A DNA stretch of 64,000 nucleotides from Pleodorina starrii (taxonomy: Eukaryota > Chlorophyta > Chlorophyceae > Chlamydomonadales > Volvocaceae): the NCBI GenBank assembly GCA_030267565.1, contig BRXU01000027.1:1101001-1165000 (forward strand), read 5' to 3'. Made by a program: the position numbers and the translations under genes. This document shows positions 12,201-24,153 of the stretch, piece by piece. Below the pieces are notes generated by a model. The model ran no database searches, was not told the origin of the DNA, and worked only from the letters and a program-made list of their open reading frames with translations. The stretch's first letter is position 1. Each line of letters begins with the position of its first letter.

Positions 12201-14244
12201 CGGCGGCGGCGGCGGCAGCGGCGGCGGCGTGGACGGCAGGGGCGGCGGCGGCGGCGGCAGCCGTTCCCGGAGGAATGCGTCGGAGCGCTGGGAAAGCGTC
12301 GGAGGTAGCGTCGGCGGCGTCGGCGACGGCGGCTGCTGGGCCAAGGGTGCGGCGCCGCTGGCAGCCGGAGCAGCGGCGCCGCGCCGGTCGACGGCGGCGG
12401 CCGTTGGTGAGCGCGGCGGAGGCGCTGCCGCTGGGGCCGACACCGCCGAGGACGGGGAGGAAGAGGAGGAGGTGGCGGAGGAGGGTGGCGCCGCCGCCGC
12501 TGCCGCGGCGGCCAGCGAGGCAGCAGCACCCCTCCAATCCGAGCGGGGGCTCACAGAGGCCGACGTCGAGGCGGCATCCCGGGGCAGTGGCGGCGGCGGC
12601 GGGGGACCCGGCATCGACGGCGTCGACGATGGCGCGGCCACAGCGCCAACGGCGGGTGTGACGGGTGAGATGGGTGTGACGACCGCGGCGGCGGCGGAGG
12701 GGCCATCCGACGGAAGCGGCACAAACACGGGTTTGGAGGAGGTGGGCGAGTACCGCACCGTGTAGCGCCGTACGGCTCCGCCGCCGCCGCCGACGGCGGC
12801 GGCGCCCGTTGCCGGCGCCGGCGCCGCCGGGCCCTTTGGTGGCGCCGGCGCCGCCGAGGAACTTGCGCGCGGGGAGCCGCTGCTGCCGTAACCGTAGCTG
12901 CTGCTGCTACTGCTGCTACGGCCACCCGCAGTAGCGGGGGGCGGGACTGTCGTCGCTGGCTGGCCTCGGTCTGTAGCCGCAGCGGCGGCGGCCGACGGCG
13001 GCGGTGGCGGCGGCAGCGGAGACGCTGCGCCCAGCTTGTCCCACACCCCCTGCCTAGCGCTGCCAACCTTGTTGCTGCTGCTACTGCTGCTGCTGCTGTC
13101 AAGGGGGATTCCGGCGGTGCTGCTGCCGCTGCTGGCGGCGGCGCTGCCCTCCCCGCTGCCCTCCCCGCCGGGTCCCGGGGTCCCCAGGCCGGCTGATGCG
13201 CGGGCGGCGGATTGCGCCACCAGAGCCGCCACCCAGCTCCTCAGCTCCTCGGGGCTCGCGGAGGGGCCCGGGGAGCGGAGGGAGGGAGGCCACTGGCTGG
13301 AACCGGGGCCGGGGGCGGAGGCGGGGCTGGAGCCGGGGCTGGAGGTGGAGCCGGGGCTCAGGCGGGGGCTGGGGGTTGGGCCGGCGCCGGTACTTGAGGC
13401 GAGGTTTGGGCGGGGGCCAGAGGCTGGAGGGAGGTTGCTGGCGGGCGGTGACTGGCCGTCTGCGGGTGTGTGTGGAAGGGTGAGGGGGCGGGATGAAACA
13501 TGAGGGGGGGGGGGGCCAGGAGTTTGCGCGTGATTTTGCGTTTTCAGGTTTGTTGAGGTGGACCCGCCGTGTTCGATGATATGTAACGGAAACCCCGTTC
13601 CGCGGCGCAACGCGGCTGCCAGCCCCGCCCCCACCCCAACCCCCCCAATTTGGCCGCCTGGGCCAAATCGTCAGCCGCGATGCGTGTTTGCTTGTTCGCA
13701 CGATGCGTGTACGATCGGCCTCATGCAGTACAGCTGCAGTACACGGCCTGCTACCGTTGTTGTTACCTCGGTGGTGGTGGTCGTCGGAATCTTCGGCATC
13801 CGAATCCGACTCGGCCGCCGAGGCCTCCACCTCTGCGTACGCCTGCAGCAAGTCCCGCTCCTCTCGCAGCTGAGACAGCCGCTCCTGCAGCTGCTTCAGC
13901 TTGGCGATGCGGCGCTGCATCTTGCGCACGCGGCGCAGGAAGTCCGCGTCTGAGCTTGTGCTGGTGCTGATGGGGGTGGTGGGGGTGGGGTTGGGGGCGG
14001 GAGTGGGGTTGGGGGTGGTGCCGCTGGGGATGGATGCTGGGGCGCTCGATGGCGGGACATCCGGGACCTCCGCCTCGCCGATGGTCACTGGCGTCTTCCG
14101 CAGCCGAAACCAATTGGCGCAAACGACCGAACGCGGTGCGCCCCGCCGATGGTGCGCTGGCAAGCGAGCGCTGGCGCTGGAGCAGCCGGTCGTCCGTCGC
14201 AATTCTCGCGCGCTCGACATTGCGTGCGAGCCCTTGAAGTCCAT
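6225..14244 (-). CDS. SS1: Soluble starch synthase, SSI-like (GT5), with long N-terminal extension
   Basis: Transfers glucose from ADP-glucose to growing alpha-1,4-glucan chains in the plastid. Exons (minus strand): 14244-13767, 13459-11193, 10778-10635, 10216-9817, 9190-9024, 8448-8023, 7084-6773, 6323-6225; all phases agree, giving 1430 residues. The donor at 8023 is the least certain. The GT5 domain begins near residue 718 with the ADP-glucose motif KTGGLGD (about 731). Later come [46 protein letters not shown] and a C-terminal [19 protein letters not shown] and GFSVP.SHRI favour class SSI over SSII. Residues 1-60 look like a transit peptide; 101-140 form a charged coiled coil; about 160-715 are Ala/Ser/Pro/Gly-rich. 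An alternative start is the Met at 14220. Family SSIs are around 600-650 residues, so the extension is unusual. It is divergent from the gene at 14930. Confidence 0.9.
7401..7541 (-). repeat. Dispersed short repeat, copy 2
   Basis: Reverse complement matches 3933-4049 over most of its length and is about 25 bases longer in the middle. It lies in the 8022-7085 intron of the starch synthase gene. It is in the sense orientation of that gene, just as copy 1 is in the sense orientation of its host intron. Confidence 0.7.
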
Positions 14245-14929
14245 AACGCAATATGGATTATGTTTTGCGATGTAAGATTTTGAATGATGCTTCTTTCATC
14301 CAGCAGTTATGTGCCTCTGTCCAACTGGGTGCGTCTTGTAACGGCAGCACGCCTTGCAGCCCTCGTCGAAGCGTTCGCATTCAATGAGCAGTGACGATGA
14401 TCTTATTGATTGCTAATCTTTCGTTGTTGTGGAGCGGATATTCCACAAACGTGGAAAATTTCAGCGCTCAGGAGCCGCTTGCATGTTGCCATGAAATTGT
14501 AAAGGCAGCTGTCAACCCGATTCAAGTAATTAACATAAATGATTGCACATGGCGGCGAAACTCGAGAATTCAAGGGTCGCTCGCCTGACATCAACTGAAA
14601 CCATACAACAACGGATCCGTACGGTATACGGCACCTCGCGCGACCGCACACGTCGCTGTTCGAGCAACATGCGTTACGACATCGCTCGCCACAGTTTTCC
14701 ACGTACCGACGTGTCCGCCTGCCAGCGCGACGACGCCCAGGGCAACCATCCGCCTCGCGCTGACCGCGAGCAAGCAGCATTACTTCTCACAGGGGCCCCG
14801 TTCTACCTACCCACAGCCTCCATACCAACCCATACACACATCTGCTTTTCATATATTCGCAAAAATAGCACCCCCACCGATTTATAATCAAATCTAGCTG
14901 TTGTCAGCGGCATCGACCGGACGGGATCG
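14245..14929. promoter_or_regulatory. Shared 5' spacer between divergent starch synthase and PES-like genes
   Basis: About 0.69 kb of visibly more A/T-rich sequence separates the two start codons. It must hold both 5' untranslated regions and probably both promoters. No specific TATA box or binding site could be assigned by eye. Confidence 0.45.
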
Positions 14930-17900
14930 ATGCTCAAAACCGGCGCATCAGCGCCCTGGGCAGCATGCCAGCAAGCCCACCGCCAGCAGCTCACGCTGCG
15001 GGGCGGCGCCTGGCCAGCAATGGCGCCGGGCGCCTTGCGCGCCGGTCAGGCGCGCCTGACGCCGATGTCCCCGCAACCGCACCCCCACCCGCACCCGCGC
15101 GGACGGCCTCCCGCCTCAACCCCGCCACTGCAAGTGCAAATCGTTGAGGAGGCTTCGGACGACCCAGCTACTGCTGCTGCTGCTGCTTCGGCAGCGGCGG
15201 CTGCCGATGCCACAGCCGCGGTGACGGTCCGGGCCGACGCGGCGGATGGGCAGGCGCTGGCGTCGGCCGCCGTGGGCCAGGATGACGTCATCGACGTCGA
15301 CATTGACGACGGCGGCGGCGTCGTTGCGGTGGCGGCGCCGCTGGGCAGTGTAGGCCCGGGCCAGGACCCGGTGGTGGAGGAAGGGGCGGCCGCGGCGGCA
15401 GCGGCGCCGCCGTCCTCCTCCGATGATGGGCCCGGGGTCTCCGTGGGCTCCGAAGTCCCCCTGGCGGCGGCTGCAGCAGCAGCAGCAGCAGAAACAGCAG
15501 CGCCACCGGCGGGAGAGCCACTTGCGCCCCACACCCGGCCTCACGTCACGAGCGAGGCAGCGCTATCAGACAGGGAGGTGGAGCCCGCAGCGGAGGCGGA
15601 GCCGCCGACACCACCGCCGCCGCCGCTGCGCCGCGCGCCCGAGGTGGACCTGCCCCTGGCGGCGCTGGTCAACGGCACCGGTACGGCAGCGGCGGCGGCG
15701 TCGCGGCCGCCGCCGCGGCCCTTCCCGCCGCCGCTGGACCTGCAGCGCCTGGGCGAGGCCCTGCTCGGAGAGCCCACCATAGGGCCCGTCTTCAACGAAC
15801 TCTTCGCGCTGAGTCGCAACCGCCAACCGTCAACCACCTCAACCACCGCCGCCGCCGCTTCGGGTGGGCCGCTGCTGTACGCCCCCCGCTTCCCTCGGCC
15901 CGCCGACGCGCCCCCCGCCTCCACTCTACCGCTGCTGGTGTATCTGCCGGGTATTGACGGAACCGGGCTGGCGGCGTATCGGCAGTTCCCGGGTCTGTCT
16001 GCGCGGTTCGATCTGCGGGGGGTGTTTCTGCCGCCCGAGGACCGCACGTCCTTCCAGGGGCTGGTGGAATCGCTGGCGCAGCAGGTTTGGAGGGGGGCCG
16101 GGGTTTGGGGGGTTTTTGGGGGGGGGGTTAAAGCGGGGCAGTCAGTTTGGAGTTGATGAGACGAAAAACAGCTGGGGGCGTGTATACGGCACATCGGCAC
16201 GTGTTCCCATTCCGTACCTTGCGCGGGCTGCCGGGTACGCTCGTGGCCGCGGCCCCCCTCTCCCGCTGCTGCCGCTGTCGCTGCGACTTCATCTTCCCTC
16301 CCCCTCCTCCCCCTCCTCCCTCCCTCGCTCCCCTTGTCTCCGGTGGTGGGTGGATGTCCAGTTGGAGGAGGAGGTGGCCTCCCTGGAGCCCTCCCGGCCC
16401 GTGTACCTGCTGGGGGAGTCGTTCGGGGGACTGCTGGCGCTGGCACTGGCGCAGAGGCTCAGGTGAGGAGGGGGGATTGGGGGTGGGGGTTTGGGGTTCG
16501 GGGGGTGGGGGGTGAGGAGGCAACGAAAGGAGTCCGAATAGGCACATCGGCTGACCGGCTGACATTCGCTGTGACGTGTATGTGTGTGGGGGTGTATGTG
16601 AGTGGGAGGAGGGGGTGCTAATGCTGATGCTGATGGCGGGAAAGGGAAAGGGAAGTGGTCGGGGCAGATTGGGTCGGGGCTGGGCTCAGGGTTGGACCGT
16701 CCTCGTCCCACACCCCCTCTCGCCTCCTTCCCACCCATCTCTCCCCTCCACACCCACCCACCCCCCGGCGACGACGCGCTTCCACCCTCGAATCCCTCCG
16801 CCCCCTCCCCATCCCAGTGCGTGTTCCACTTCCCCCCTGCCCTCCTGCCCCTCTTCATAAGTTCATATTCCCTCCCCCCCCTCCCGCCCCCGCCCCCCCC
16901 GCAGCTGTGTCGACCGGCTAGTGCTGGTTAACCCCGCCACCTCCTTCGACCGCTCCCCCTGGCCCTCCCTGGGCCCCCTGCTGCCCGCCCTCCCCCCCGA
17001 CATCTACCGCCTGCTGCCGGTGGCTCTGGCCCCCCTGCTGTCCAACCCCCTCGCAATGGCTGCCTGGGGCTCAGCCCCCACCGACCCACTGCCGCGTCAG
17101 GCGGTGGACTTGTTGTATGTGGGTGACTGGGAGGGGGTAATTAGAACGGCGAGGGGAGAGGGGAGGGGAGAGGGGGAGTGTGACAGTCCATGAAGGGGAG
17201 GGGAGGGCAGGAGAGGGGCGGCCATCTCCTTACGATTTGGTTCTGTTTGATTTGCTGTGACTCGCTCGCTCTCCAGGGAGGGAGGGAGGACGGGAAGGGG
17301 AGGGGAGGGCGGTGTGCGGGACGTGCGTATGGAAGGGGAGGGGAGGGGTGTGTGTGGGGGGGGGCGCGGGGTGGGGGGGGGGCGGAGGGCGGAGGGGTGG
17401 GTGGGCGCGACACGCCGCCTGAAGCGGCAGAGAGAGAGGGAGAGAGAGAGAGAGAGGGGGGGGGGACTGCGGAAGCGACCTCGCGTAGGCACTGCTGTGG
17501 GCGACCGACCGACTCGCGGGTGCACACGCACGACTCCGCACAACGGCGTGCGTGCACGAGATCACACAAATCCCCCCTCCCGACCCCACCATCACCATAA
17601 TCACCACATTTAAATTATACACGCGCACGCCTTTCCCTTCCCCCGTGCCCCCCCCCCTCCGTGGGTTTGAGCAGTCACGCTCTGTCCCCCGCCCTCCCCC
17701 CCCGGCCTCCCTCCTCCCGCCCTGCCGCCTCCCCTCCCTCGTTACCCCCGCCCCCCTCCCCCCCCCCTCTCAGGGTCTGCTCGACCTGCTCCCCGAGCTG
17801 TCCAGTCTGCGGGTGGTGCTGCCCCCCGACACACTCGCCTGGAGGCTGCAGCTGCTGAGGCAGGGGGCGGAGCAGGTCAACAGCGCACTGGGGAAGGTGG

Positions 17901-20900
17901 GTATGTGGAGGGGGGTATGGGTGGGTGGTGGTGGGGGGCGTTTGGGGGATAGGGAATGGGAATGTGCGTGCGTGCGTGCGCGCGTGTGCGCACACCTCCA
18001 CCTCGACACCACCTCCCGCCCTCCCCTCCGCCCTCTCCCCCACTCTCCGCCTCGCACTCACTCCCACCACATCCCCCGCCCTCCCCTCCCTGGATTGCCG
18101 CTCTTTCCACTTCTGTCACTTCCGCCAGCCTGTCACTTTGCCCTGATGGACTACAATCATACATCATACTGCATCCCTCCCCCCCTCCGCCCCCCACTCC
18201 TTCCCCCCTCCCTCCCCCCCGCCTCACCTCCCTCCCCCCTCCGCCCCCCCCCTCCCTTCAGGTCCGTCAGCGCACTCTGTTGCTGGTGGGTGAGTCCGAC
18301 CTCGTCATCCCCTCCGCCTCCGAGGCCCCCCGACTGCAGGCGGCGCTGCCCCGCTGCCGCTCCCGGCTGGTCCGGGGGGGCAGCCACGCACTGCTGCAGG
18401 AGGCCTCCATGAACCTGGCGGCCGTACTGCAGGTGGGGACCGCTCTCCGGCGATTTCGTTACATCTCCCCTCCCCCCACCCACCCACCCACCCACCCACC
18501 GGGTTGCCTGCGTCCGCTCTGTGTCCCATCGCTGTGGGTTCTTCTGTATGTTTACGTTGCCCCCTCTCCGACACCTCCACATACCAGCGTTCACCACCCC
18601 ACCCCGTCCCCTCCCTCCCCGTCCCCCCTCCCCGTCCCCCTTCCCTCTGACCCCCAGGAGGAGGACTTCTACGTCCCCCGCCGCCGCCTGACCCGCCCCC
18701 ACCTCCCCTCCTCCTCCTCCTCCTCCTCCACCTCCCACCGCTCCCCCAACCTCCACCCCCGGCCCCCTCCCGGCGGCGCCAACTTCGGCAGCCCGGGCCC
18801 CCTGGAGCTTCCCACCCCCGGGGAGGTGCGCCGCGCCGTCGAGGCGGGTGGCCTCTCCACCCTGCGCCGCCTCGTCTCCCCGGTCTTCCTCTCCACAGAC
18901 GCAGCCAGTGGCCGGGTGGGCCTGGGTCTGGGGGCCCTGCCCGCCCCCGGCTCCGGCCCGGTGTTGTTCGTGGGCAACCACCAGTTGTTCGCCCCCGACA
19001 TGCCGCTCATGGTGGCCCACTTTTTGGAGGAGCGGGGGCAGCTGCTGAGGGGGCTGGCGCACCCCATGGCGATGGGGATGAGGGCGCAGGTGGGCCGTGG
19101 GGGGGGGGTGGAGGGGTTGGGGTTGGGGTGGGGTGGGGGCGGGGGTGGGGGTGGGCACAGGGGTTACATGGAGACTGCGCAGCCGAGTCGGGTCCGCGGG
19201 GCGAGAGGAGAGGGGAGTGGGGCAGCAGCCTCGCAAAGCAGGGCAGGGGAGTTGTCTCCTTCGTTCGCCTGCTCCCCTCCCCTCCCCTCCCCGTGCCCGT
19301 CCTCTTTCTCGGGGGTGCTCCTCCCCCGGGAGGGGGGTTGAATACCAATGACGCATTTCCTTGCAACCCCCTTCCTCCACACCGTATATCCCTTTCCTCC
19401 CCTTTCCTCTCCTTGCCCCCGCCTTCTCAGGCTTCATCCTCCGCTGGTGGCGGCCCCAACCCCACCAGCAGTCCCAGCCTCAGCCCTAACTCCGACCCCA
19501 ACCCCAACCCCGCCAGCTTCGGTCGCTTCCTGGAGACTTTTGGCGCGGTGCCCGTCAGCGGCCGCAATCTGTACACGTTGCTGCAGGGAGGGGAGGCGGC
19601 GCTGCTGTACCCGGGGGGTGCCCGGGAGGTGGGTTTGAGGGGAGGGGGAGGGGAAATGTGGGTGAGAGAAAGGGGGGAGAGGGGGAGGAAGCCGCGAATT
19701 TCGAGTGCCATGCTATTTGGTAATGGTTGCAGCAACCAGCCCCCCAGGCCCCCCCCCTGGATGACTGGGAAGTGCGGTTGCTCTGACCCCGCCCCCTCTC
19801 CCTCCCCGCCCCCTCTCCCTCGCCGCCCCCTCTCCCTCCCCGCCCCCTCTCCCTCCCCGCCCCCTCTCCCTCCCCGCCCCCTCCCCCTCCCCCGCCCCTT
19901 CTCCCTCCCCCCCCGGCAACCAGGCCTTCAAGCTGCGAGGCGAGCAGTACGAACTCATCTGGCCACGTCGGGCCGAGTTCGTGCGCATGGGGGGGGGGGT
20001 GGGTGGGTGCGTGGGGGGGTGGGTGGGTGGGTGGGTGGGTGGGTGGGTGGGTGGGTGGGTGGGTGGGTGGGTGGGTGGGTGGGTGGGTGGGTGGGTGGGT
20101 GGGTGGGTGGGTGGGTGGGTGGGTGGGTGGGTGGGTGGGTGGGTGGGTGGGGTGCGTGCGTGCGTGCAGCAGTGTGCAACGCCGTGAGCGCGTGAGAGCG
20201 TGACTGGCTGACTGGCTGGCTGGCTGGCTGACTGACTGACTGGCTGATTGCCCCTCCGAGCGGGTAACTGGCGGCGTTGCCGCACAGGGGGCTGCGGGGC
20301 GGACGGGTGGCAGGGGCGCGCACAGCCGGCAGGCAGATACGACAAGTCGTAGCAGCTGCCGTACTGTACGACTTTTATGTGCCCCGGAAGGCCGGACGAC
20401 AGGCTCTGACGCAAAAACGCTCGGAGGACTGCCCCTTTGCCCCCCTGCCTGCCCCTCTGCCCCTCGGCCCGGTCCGGCCGTGTCGTGTCGTGTGTGTCCC
20501 TGCCCCAGGCCAGCAAGCTGGGCGCCACCATCGTTCCCTTCGCCGCTGTGGGCGCTGAGGACAGTGTGGAGCTGCTGCTGGACCGGCGGGACCTGCAGGG
20601 GACACCGCTGCTGGGGCAGTGGCTGAGGAGGCAGGAGGGGAGCTTCGTGCCGGTAAGGACTGGGGACGTAGAGAGGAGGTGGGATGGGGGGTGGGGACTG
20701 GGGAGGGGTGGGACGGGGCAGGGTGGGGAAAAGGAGAGGGGAAGGCACTGCGGGGTCGCTGAGCTCGCTCGCGTCGCCTCCGCCCCGTCGCTGCGGTTTC
20801 ATCTTCATCTCCGTCTTCCCCTCTTCCCTGCTCGCCCACTCATCCTCGCCCGCGCCCGCCACCCCTCCTCCTTTCCTCCCCTCTCCCCTCCCACACATAC

Positions 20901-21229
20901 ACACACACATACACGCGCGCCTGCAGGCCCGACGCGGCGTGTCGGTTTCGGAGGAAGTGGAGGACAGTTTGATCGCCCCCCTGGCGGCCCCCAAGCCCCC
21001 CGCGCGGTTCTACTTTCTGTTCGGAGCCCCCATCCGCACCGACCCACGGGCCGCTGGCGACCGCGCCGCGATGGACGAGCTGTACGGCCGAGTACGATCT
21101 GACGTGGAACGCTGCCTGGGCTACCTGCTGCGCAAGCGGGAGCAAGACCCCTTCAAGGAGCTGGGCCCCCGGTTGCTGTACGAGGCCAGCTGGGGGGGCC
21201 GCCGGCAGGCACCCACCTTCAAGCCGTGA
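14930..21229 (+). CDS. Phytyl ester synthase / diacylglycerol acyltransferase-like protein (PES family)
   Basis: Plant PES proteins esterify phytol and diacylglycerol in plastids during stress and chlorophyll breakdown. Exons: 14930-16084, 16362-16462, 16905-17118 (or 17136), 17774-17896, 18262-18432, 18658-19089, 19431-19628, 19924-19998, 20509-20652, 20927-21229; about 971 residues, all phases agreeing. The N-terminal 330 residues are Ala-rich with a probable transit peptide. An alpha/beta-hydrolase domain starts near 333 (LPLLVYLPGIDGTG). Its nucleophile motif is GESFG (Ser405), with VGESD and GGSHALL as likely acid and His sites. The acyltransferase part has VGNHQLFAPDMP (His-X5-Asp) and YELIWPRRAEFVRM followed by SKLGATIVPF. 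Exon 8 ends in a run of G at a GGGT array, adding about three Gly. The domain order matches PES1/PES2. Substrate choice is inferred only. Confidence 0.86.
19999..20155. repeat. GGGT tetranucleotide array in PES-like intron
   Basis: Nearly perfect GGGT repeats fill about 150 bases from the 5' splice site of the intron between 19998 and 20509. Shorter CTGG/CTGA repeats follow at about 20200-20245. Confidence 0.95.
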
Positions 21230-22035
21230 AGGGGGCCAGCCGGGAAGGGGTCGTGGTGGTGGTGGGGGGTAAAACCCTACTTAGAGAACACCGCAGCGAT
21301 GGGACCGAATCGACGCTGGCGAAACCGGACCGGGGGGGGTATCCACGTATAGGCCGGAGCCCGTAAACGGTATCAAACCGGGGGGGGGTCAAGATCGTGG
21401 GGGAGGGAGGGTTCAATGTTTGCTGCGATTGTTACGGTGGGCTGCTCAGGTGTGCAGTGGTGAAGTGGGGATCGGACGGGAAGGGGAGGGGAGGGAAGGG
21501 GAGGGGAAGGGAGGGCTACGGAGGCAGTGGGCCCGCTGGACTGGCCTGATTCCCAATGCAGCGCATCGCGCGGAGGTGAGGGAGAAAGGCTGGCGGTGGT
21601 GGTGGTGGCGGTGGCGGGGTTGGTTCGGGTGTGAGGCGGCGCGGCGGGAAGAAGGGGGAGAGCGGAGCGGAGCGAGGCGAGGATAGGATAGGGGACAGAG
21701 AAAGAGTGAGTGAGAGAGAGTGAGAGTGAGTGAGAGGGAGTGAGAGGGAGTGAGAGGGAGTGAGAGTGAGAGAGAGTGAGTTGAGGGGCCTGTGAGTTGA
21801 GTTGAGTGAAGTGGAGTTGAGTGGAGATGTGAGGCGAAATTGTCGATGTTGGCAGGGCGAGATGTTGGGAGAGGGTTTGGGAGATGAGTGGGTGAGCGTA
21901 ACACTTGACGCAGCTGTGGGAGGGTGGGCAAACACGGTGCGGTGCAGTGCGGTGCATGCTGCGCCCTGCACTGCACTGCACTGCACAGTTGCCCTGCCCT
22001 GCATTACGTTGCACTGCATGAACCGCCTCGGAGTC
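21230..22035 (+). other. 3' flank of the PES-like gene
   Basis: Probable 3' untranslated sequence with a partial dispersed repeat (21339-21382). It also holds GAGTGAGAGG-type short repeats at about 21700-21790 and a GTGCAGTGC-type patch near 21940-22015. No gene is supported here. The first TGTAA on this strand is not until about 22424, inside the following array. Confidence 0.5.
21339..21382 (-). repeat. Dispersed short repeat, copy 3 (internally deleted)
   Basis: Its reverse complement retains the GGTTTG left part and the ACGGGCTCCGGCC...CGTGGATAC right part of copies 1 and 2, but the roughly 80-base middle is missing. Confidence 0.65.
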
Positions 22036-22582
22036 CTGGCGGCCCTCCTGGTTTTGATTGATTGGGGCCGGGCACCCCGGGGGGAGCGTAACGGGTGCCG
22101 TGACGTGTGCCACGGCGGTTGGTTGGTTGGTAGGTTGGCTGCTTGGCCCAGGCGGTCCACGGAGGTGCATCCATGCCATACGATACCGTACTGCTGCTGG
22201 TGCCATACTGCTGTCCTAGCTTGTCTAGGAAAGCGAGTGGGCCACGGTCAGCACCCCACCACGCAGCGGTAACACCCAGATTCGATCGCACCTCAAAATG
22301 GGCTCCCGCTGACAGAACATTAAATCCAGGGTGGGGGTGGGGGTTAAGGGGAGGTGACAGGGATGCTGGTCTTCTTTCGCAAGACATGAACAAGAGTAAT
22401 ACAGTCACCGCTACCAAGAGGCTGTAAATGTGAGTGTGGTTCCAGCAGCCAAAGAAGCAAGGTCGCAACGACTGCTGAGTGCTGACAACTTCCTCGCTGA
22501 AATTTTGTTTGAGGCCAGGTGAGCGGTGCACCCATCTAAATTATTGCCTATTACAAGCCTGTAACTGGCCTGTATCTGCAGG

Positions 22583-22882
22583 ATGTTTTTCTCCAAGAAA
22601 AAGAGCGTTGTCGTCATGGATGCACCAAAGAGGTCGCATCCGCTAAAGGAGTTTGTGGACGACCACGGAGCGTTTGTGGAGAAGGCGCTGGCGATCGGCG
22701 TTGCCACAGCGGTGCCTGTGAAAATGCTGTTTGACCTCAACGCGATGAAGGGGCATATGGCCACGATGCAGGGGCGAATGGCCACGATCGAGGTGCGAAT
22801 GGCCACGCTCGCCACGCAGATGGAGTCCGTGTTGGCGACAGTACAGCGCGTTGAGGCTTTGGCCAAGCGTGGCCCCGAGTGA
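22583..22882 (+). CDS. Small membrane-segment / heptad-repeat protein, copy A (unknown family)
   Basis: A 99-residue frame beginning MFFSKKKSVVV. It has a Lys-rich start, a conserved HPLKEFVDDHGAFVEKAL block, and a hydrophobic stretch (about residues 37-50) that could be a membrane segment. A run of seven-residue repeats around a Met-Ala-Thr core then suggests a coiled coil. The ATG directly follows an acceptor; a 63-base intron (22519-22581, GTGAGC...CAG) lies in the 5' leader. The leader exon differs in length between copies A and B while the coding frames stay open, which supports coding. I do not recognise the family. The long minus-strand frame over this region is broken in copy B and is taken as a shadow. 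Confidence 0.5.
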   Translation: MFFSKKKSVVVMDAPKRSHPLKEFVDDHGAFVEKALAIGVATAVPVKMLFDLNAMKGHMATMQGRMATIEVRMATLATQMESVLATVQRVEALAKRGPE

Positions 22883-24153
22883 CGGGGTTGCGGTCCCGTT
22901 CTGGTGTAGGAACGGTCGACGGTTGTCACGCGGAGGTGGATGTCACCGTTATTGGGCGCGTGGTGGCGGCGATGGATCAGACCGGGCCCACTGCGTGGCG
23001 CTGCATGATGTGGCAAGTTGCCTGCTGAAAGCGTCAGCGTGCAGCTGTGCACCAGCTGGGCGCGTGGAGTGGGTGGGGCGGGCAGGGTGCGACATAAAAA
23101 CCTGGTGCGCACACTAGCTGGCATTAGCGAAACAGCTTCAGAGGGGCCTGAGCCGTGGCGCGAGACAGAAGCTCGAGACATTTACAGGCTGAATGTTACA
23201 TTCAGATGAAGGCGACGGAGGTGTGACTTATGTGTTGTTGGGTGAGGTGGTGTCAAGGGGTGGACGGACGGACGGTAAATGACCAGACCGGCACGGATGC
23301 GGTCGCCCGTGGTATACAATGCGCGGGCCTGTGCCTTGACCTGTGTGTGAAGGTCTTCTGCTGGTGGGCGTGGCTAGACAGCTGTCGAGCGCTGGTTGGG
23401 TAAAGGTGAGAGTCTTTGTTGCCACCCCCTTAGTAAGCTACCTCTCTTAGTAAGCTACCGGTACCTCTCTTAGTAAGCTACCTCTCTTGGTTTTTAGCGT
23501 GAAGACTGCTATGCTGTGCATGTGTGTTGAGGCGAATGCATGCGTGTATATGGGACTGTGTGTGTGTGGGGGGGGGTGATATGGTGACAACACGACCTTG
23601 TAACAGTATGCTTGCGTTACCGCCCAAGGACGGCTCAGCGCGTCTAGTACCCATGTATGCCATGGCTGGCAGTCGGCACGGCGGTTGATTGGTAGGTTGG
23701 CTGATCGGCCCAGGCGGTCCACGGAGGTGCATCCATGCCGTATGGTGCCGTACTGCTGCTGATGCTGTACTGCTGTCCTCGCTTGTCTAGGAAAGTAGGA
23801 AAGCGAGTGGGCCACAGTCAGCACCCCACCACGCAGCGGTAACACCCAGATTCGATCGCACCTCAAAACGGCTCCCGATGACAGAATATCAAATCCGGGG
23901 TGGGGGTGGGGGTTAAGGGGAGGTGACAGGGATGCTGGTCTTCTATCGCAAGACATGAACAAGAGTAATACAGTCATCGCTACCTAGAGGCTGTAAATGT
24001 GAGTATGGTTCCAGCAGCCAAAGAAGCAAGGTCGCAACGACTGCTGACAATTTCCTTGCTGAAATTTTGTCTGAAGCCAGGTGAGCGGTGCATCCATCTA
24101 ATTTAATGCCCTGTCCCGATATAACAAGCCTGTAATTGGCCTGTATCTGCAGG

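Noticed and set aside
11746..12765. Ala/Gly-rich 339-codon plus-strand frame
   Set aside because: Antisense shadow of the low-complexity part of starch synthase exon 2.
13099..13766. Continuation of the first starch synthase exon into a longer minus frame
   Set aside because: A good GTAACA donor at 13766 and an acceptor at 13460 join in matching phase to the frame that contains the catalytic domain.
19555..20994. 479-codon minus-strand frame rich in Thr-His-Pro
   Set aside because: Created by the GGGT array and antisense to PES-like exons.
22411..23181. 256-codon minus-strand frame over tandem unit A
   Set aside because: The matching stretch of unit B is broken in this frame, whereas the short plus-strand frame is intact in both copies.
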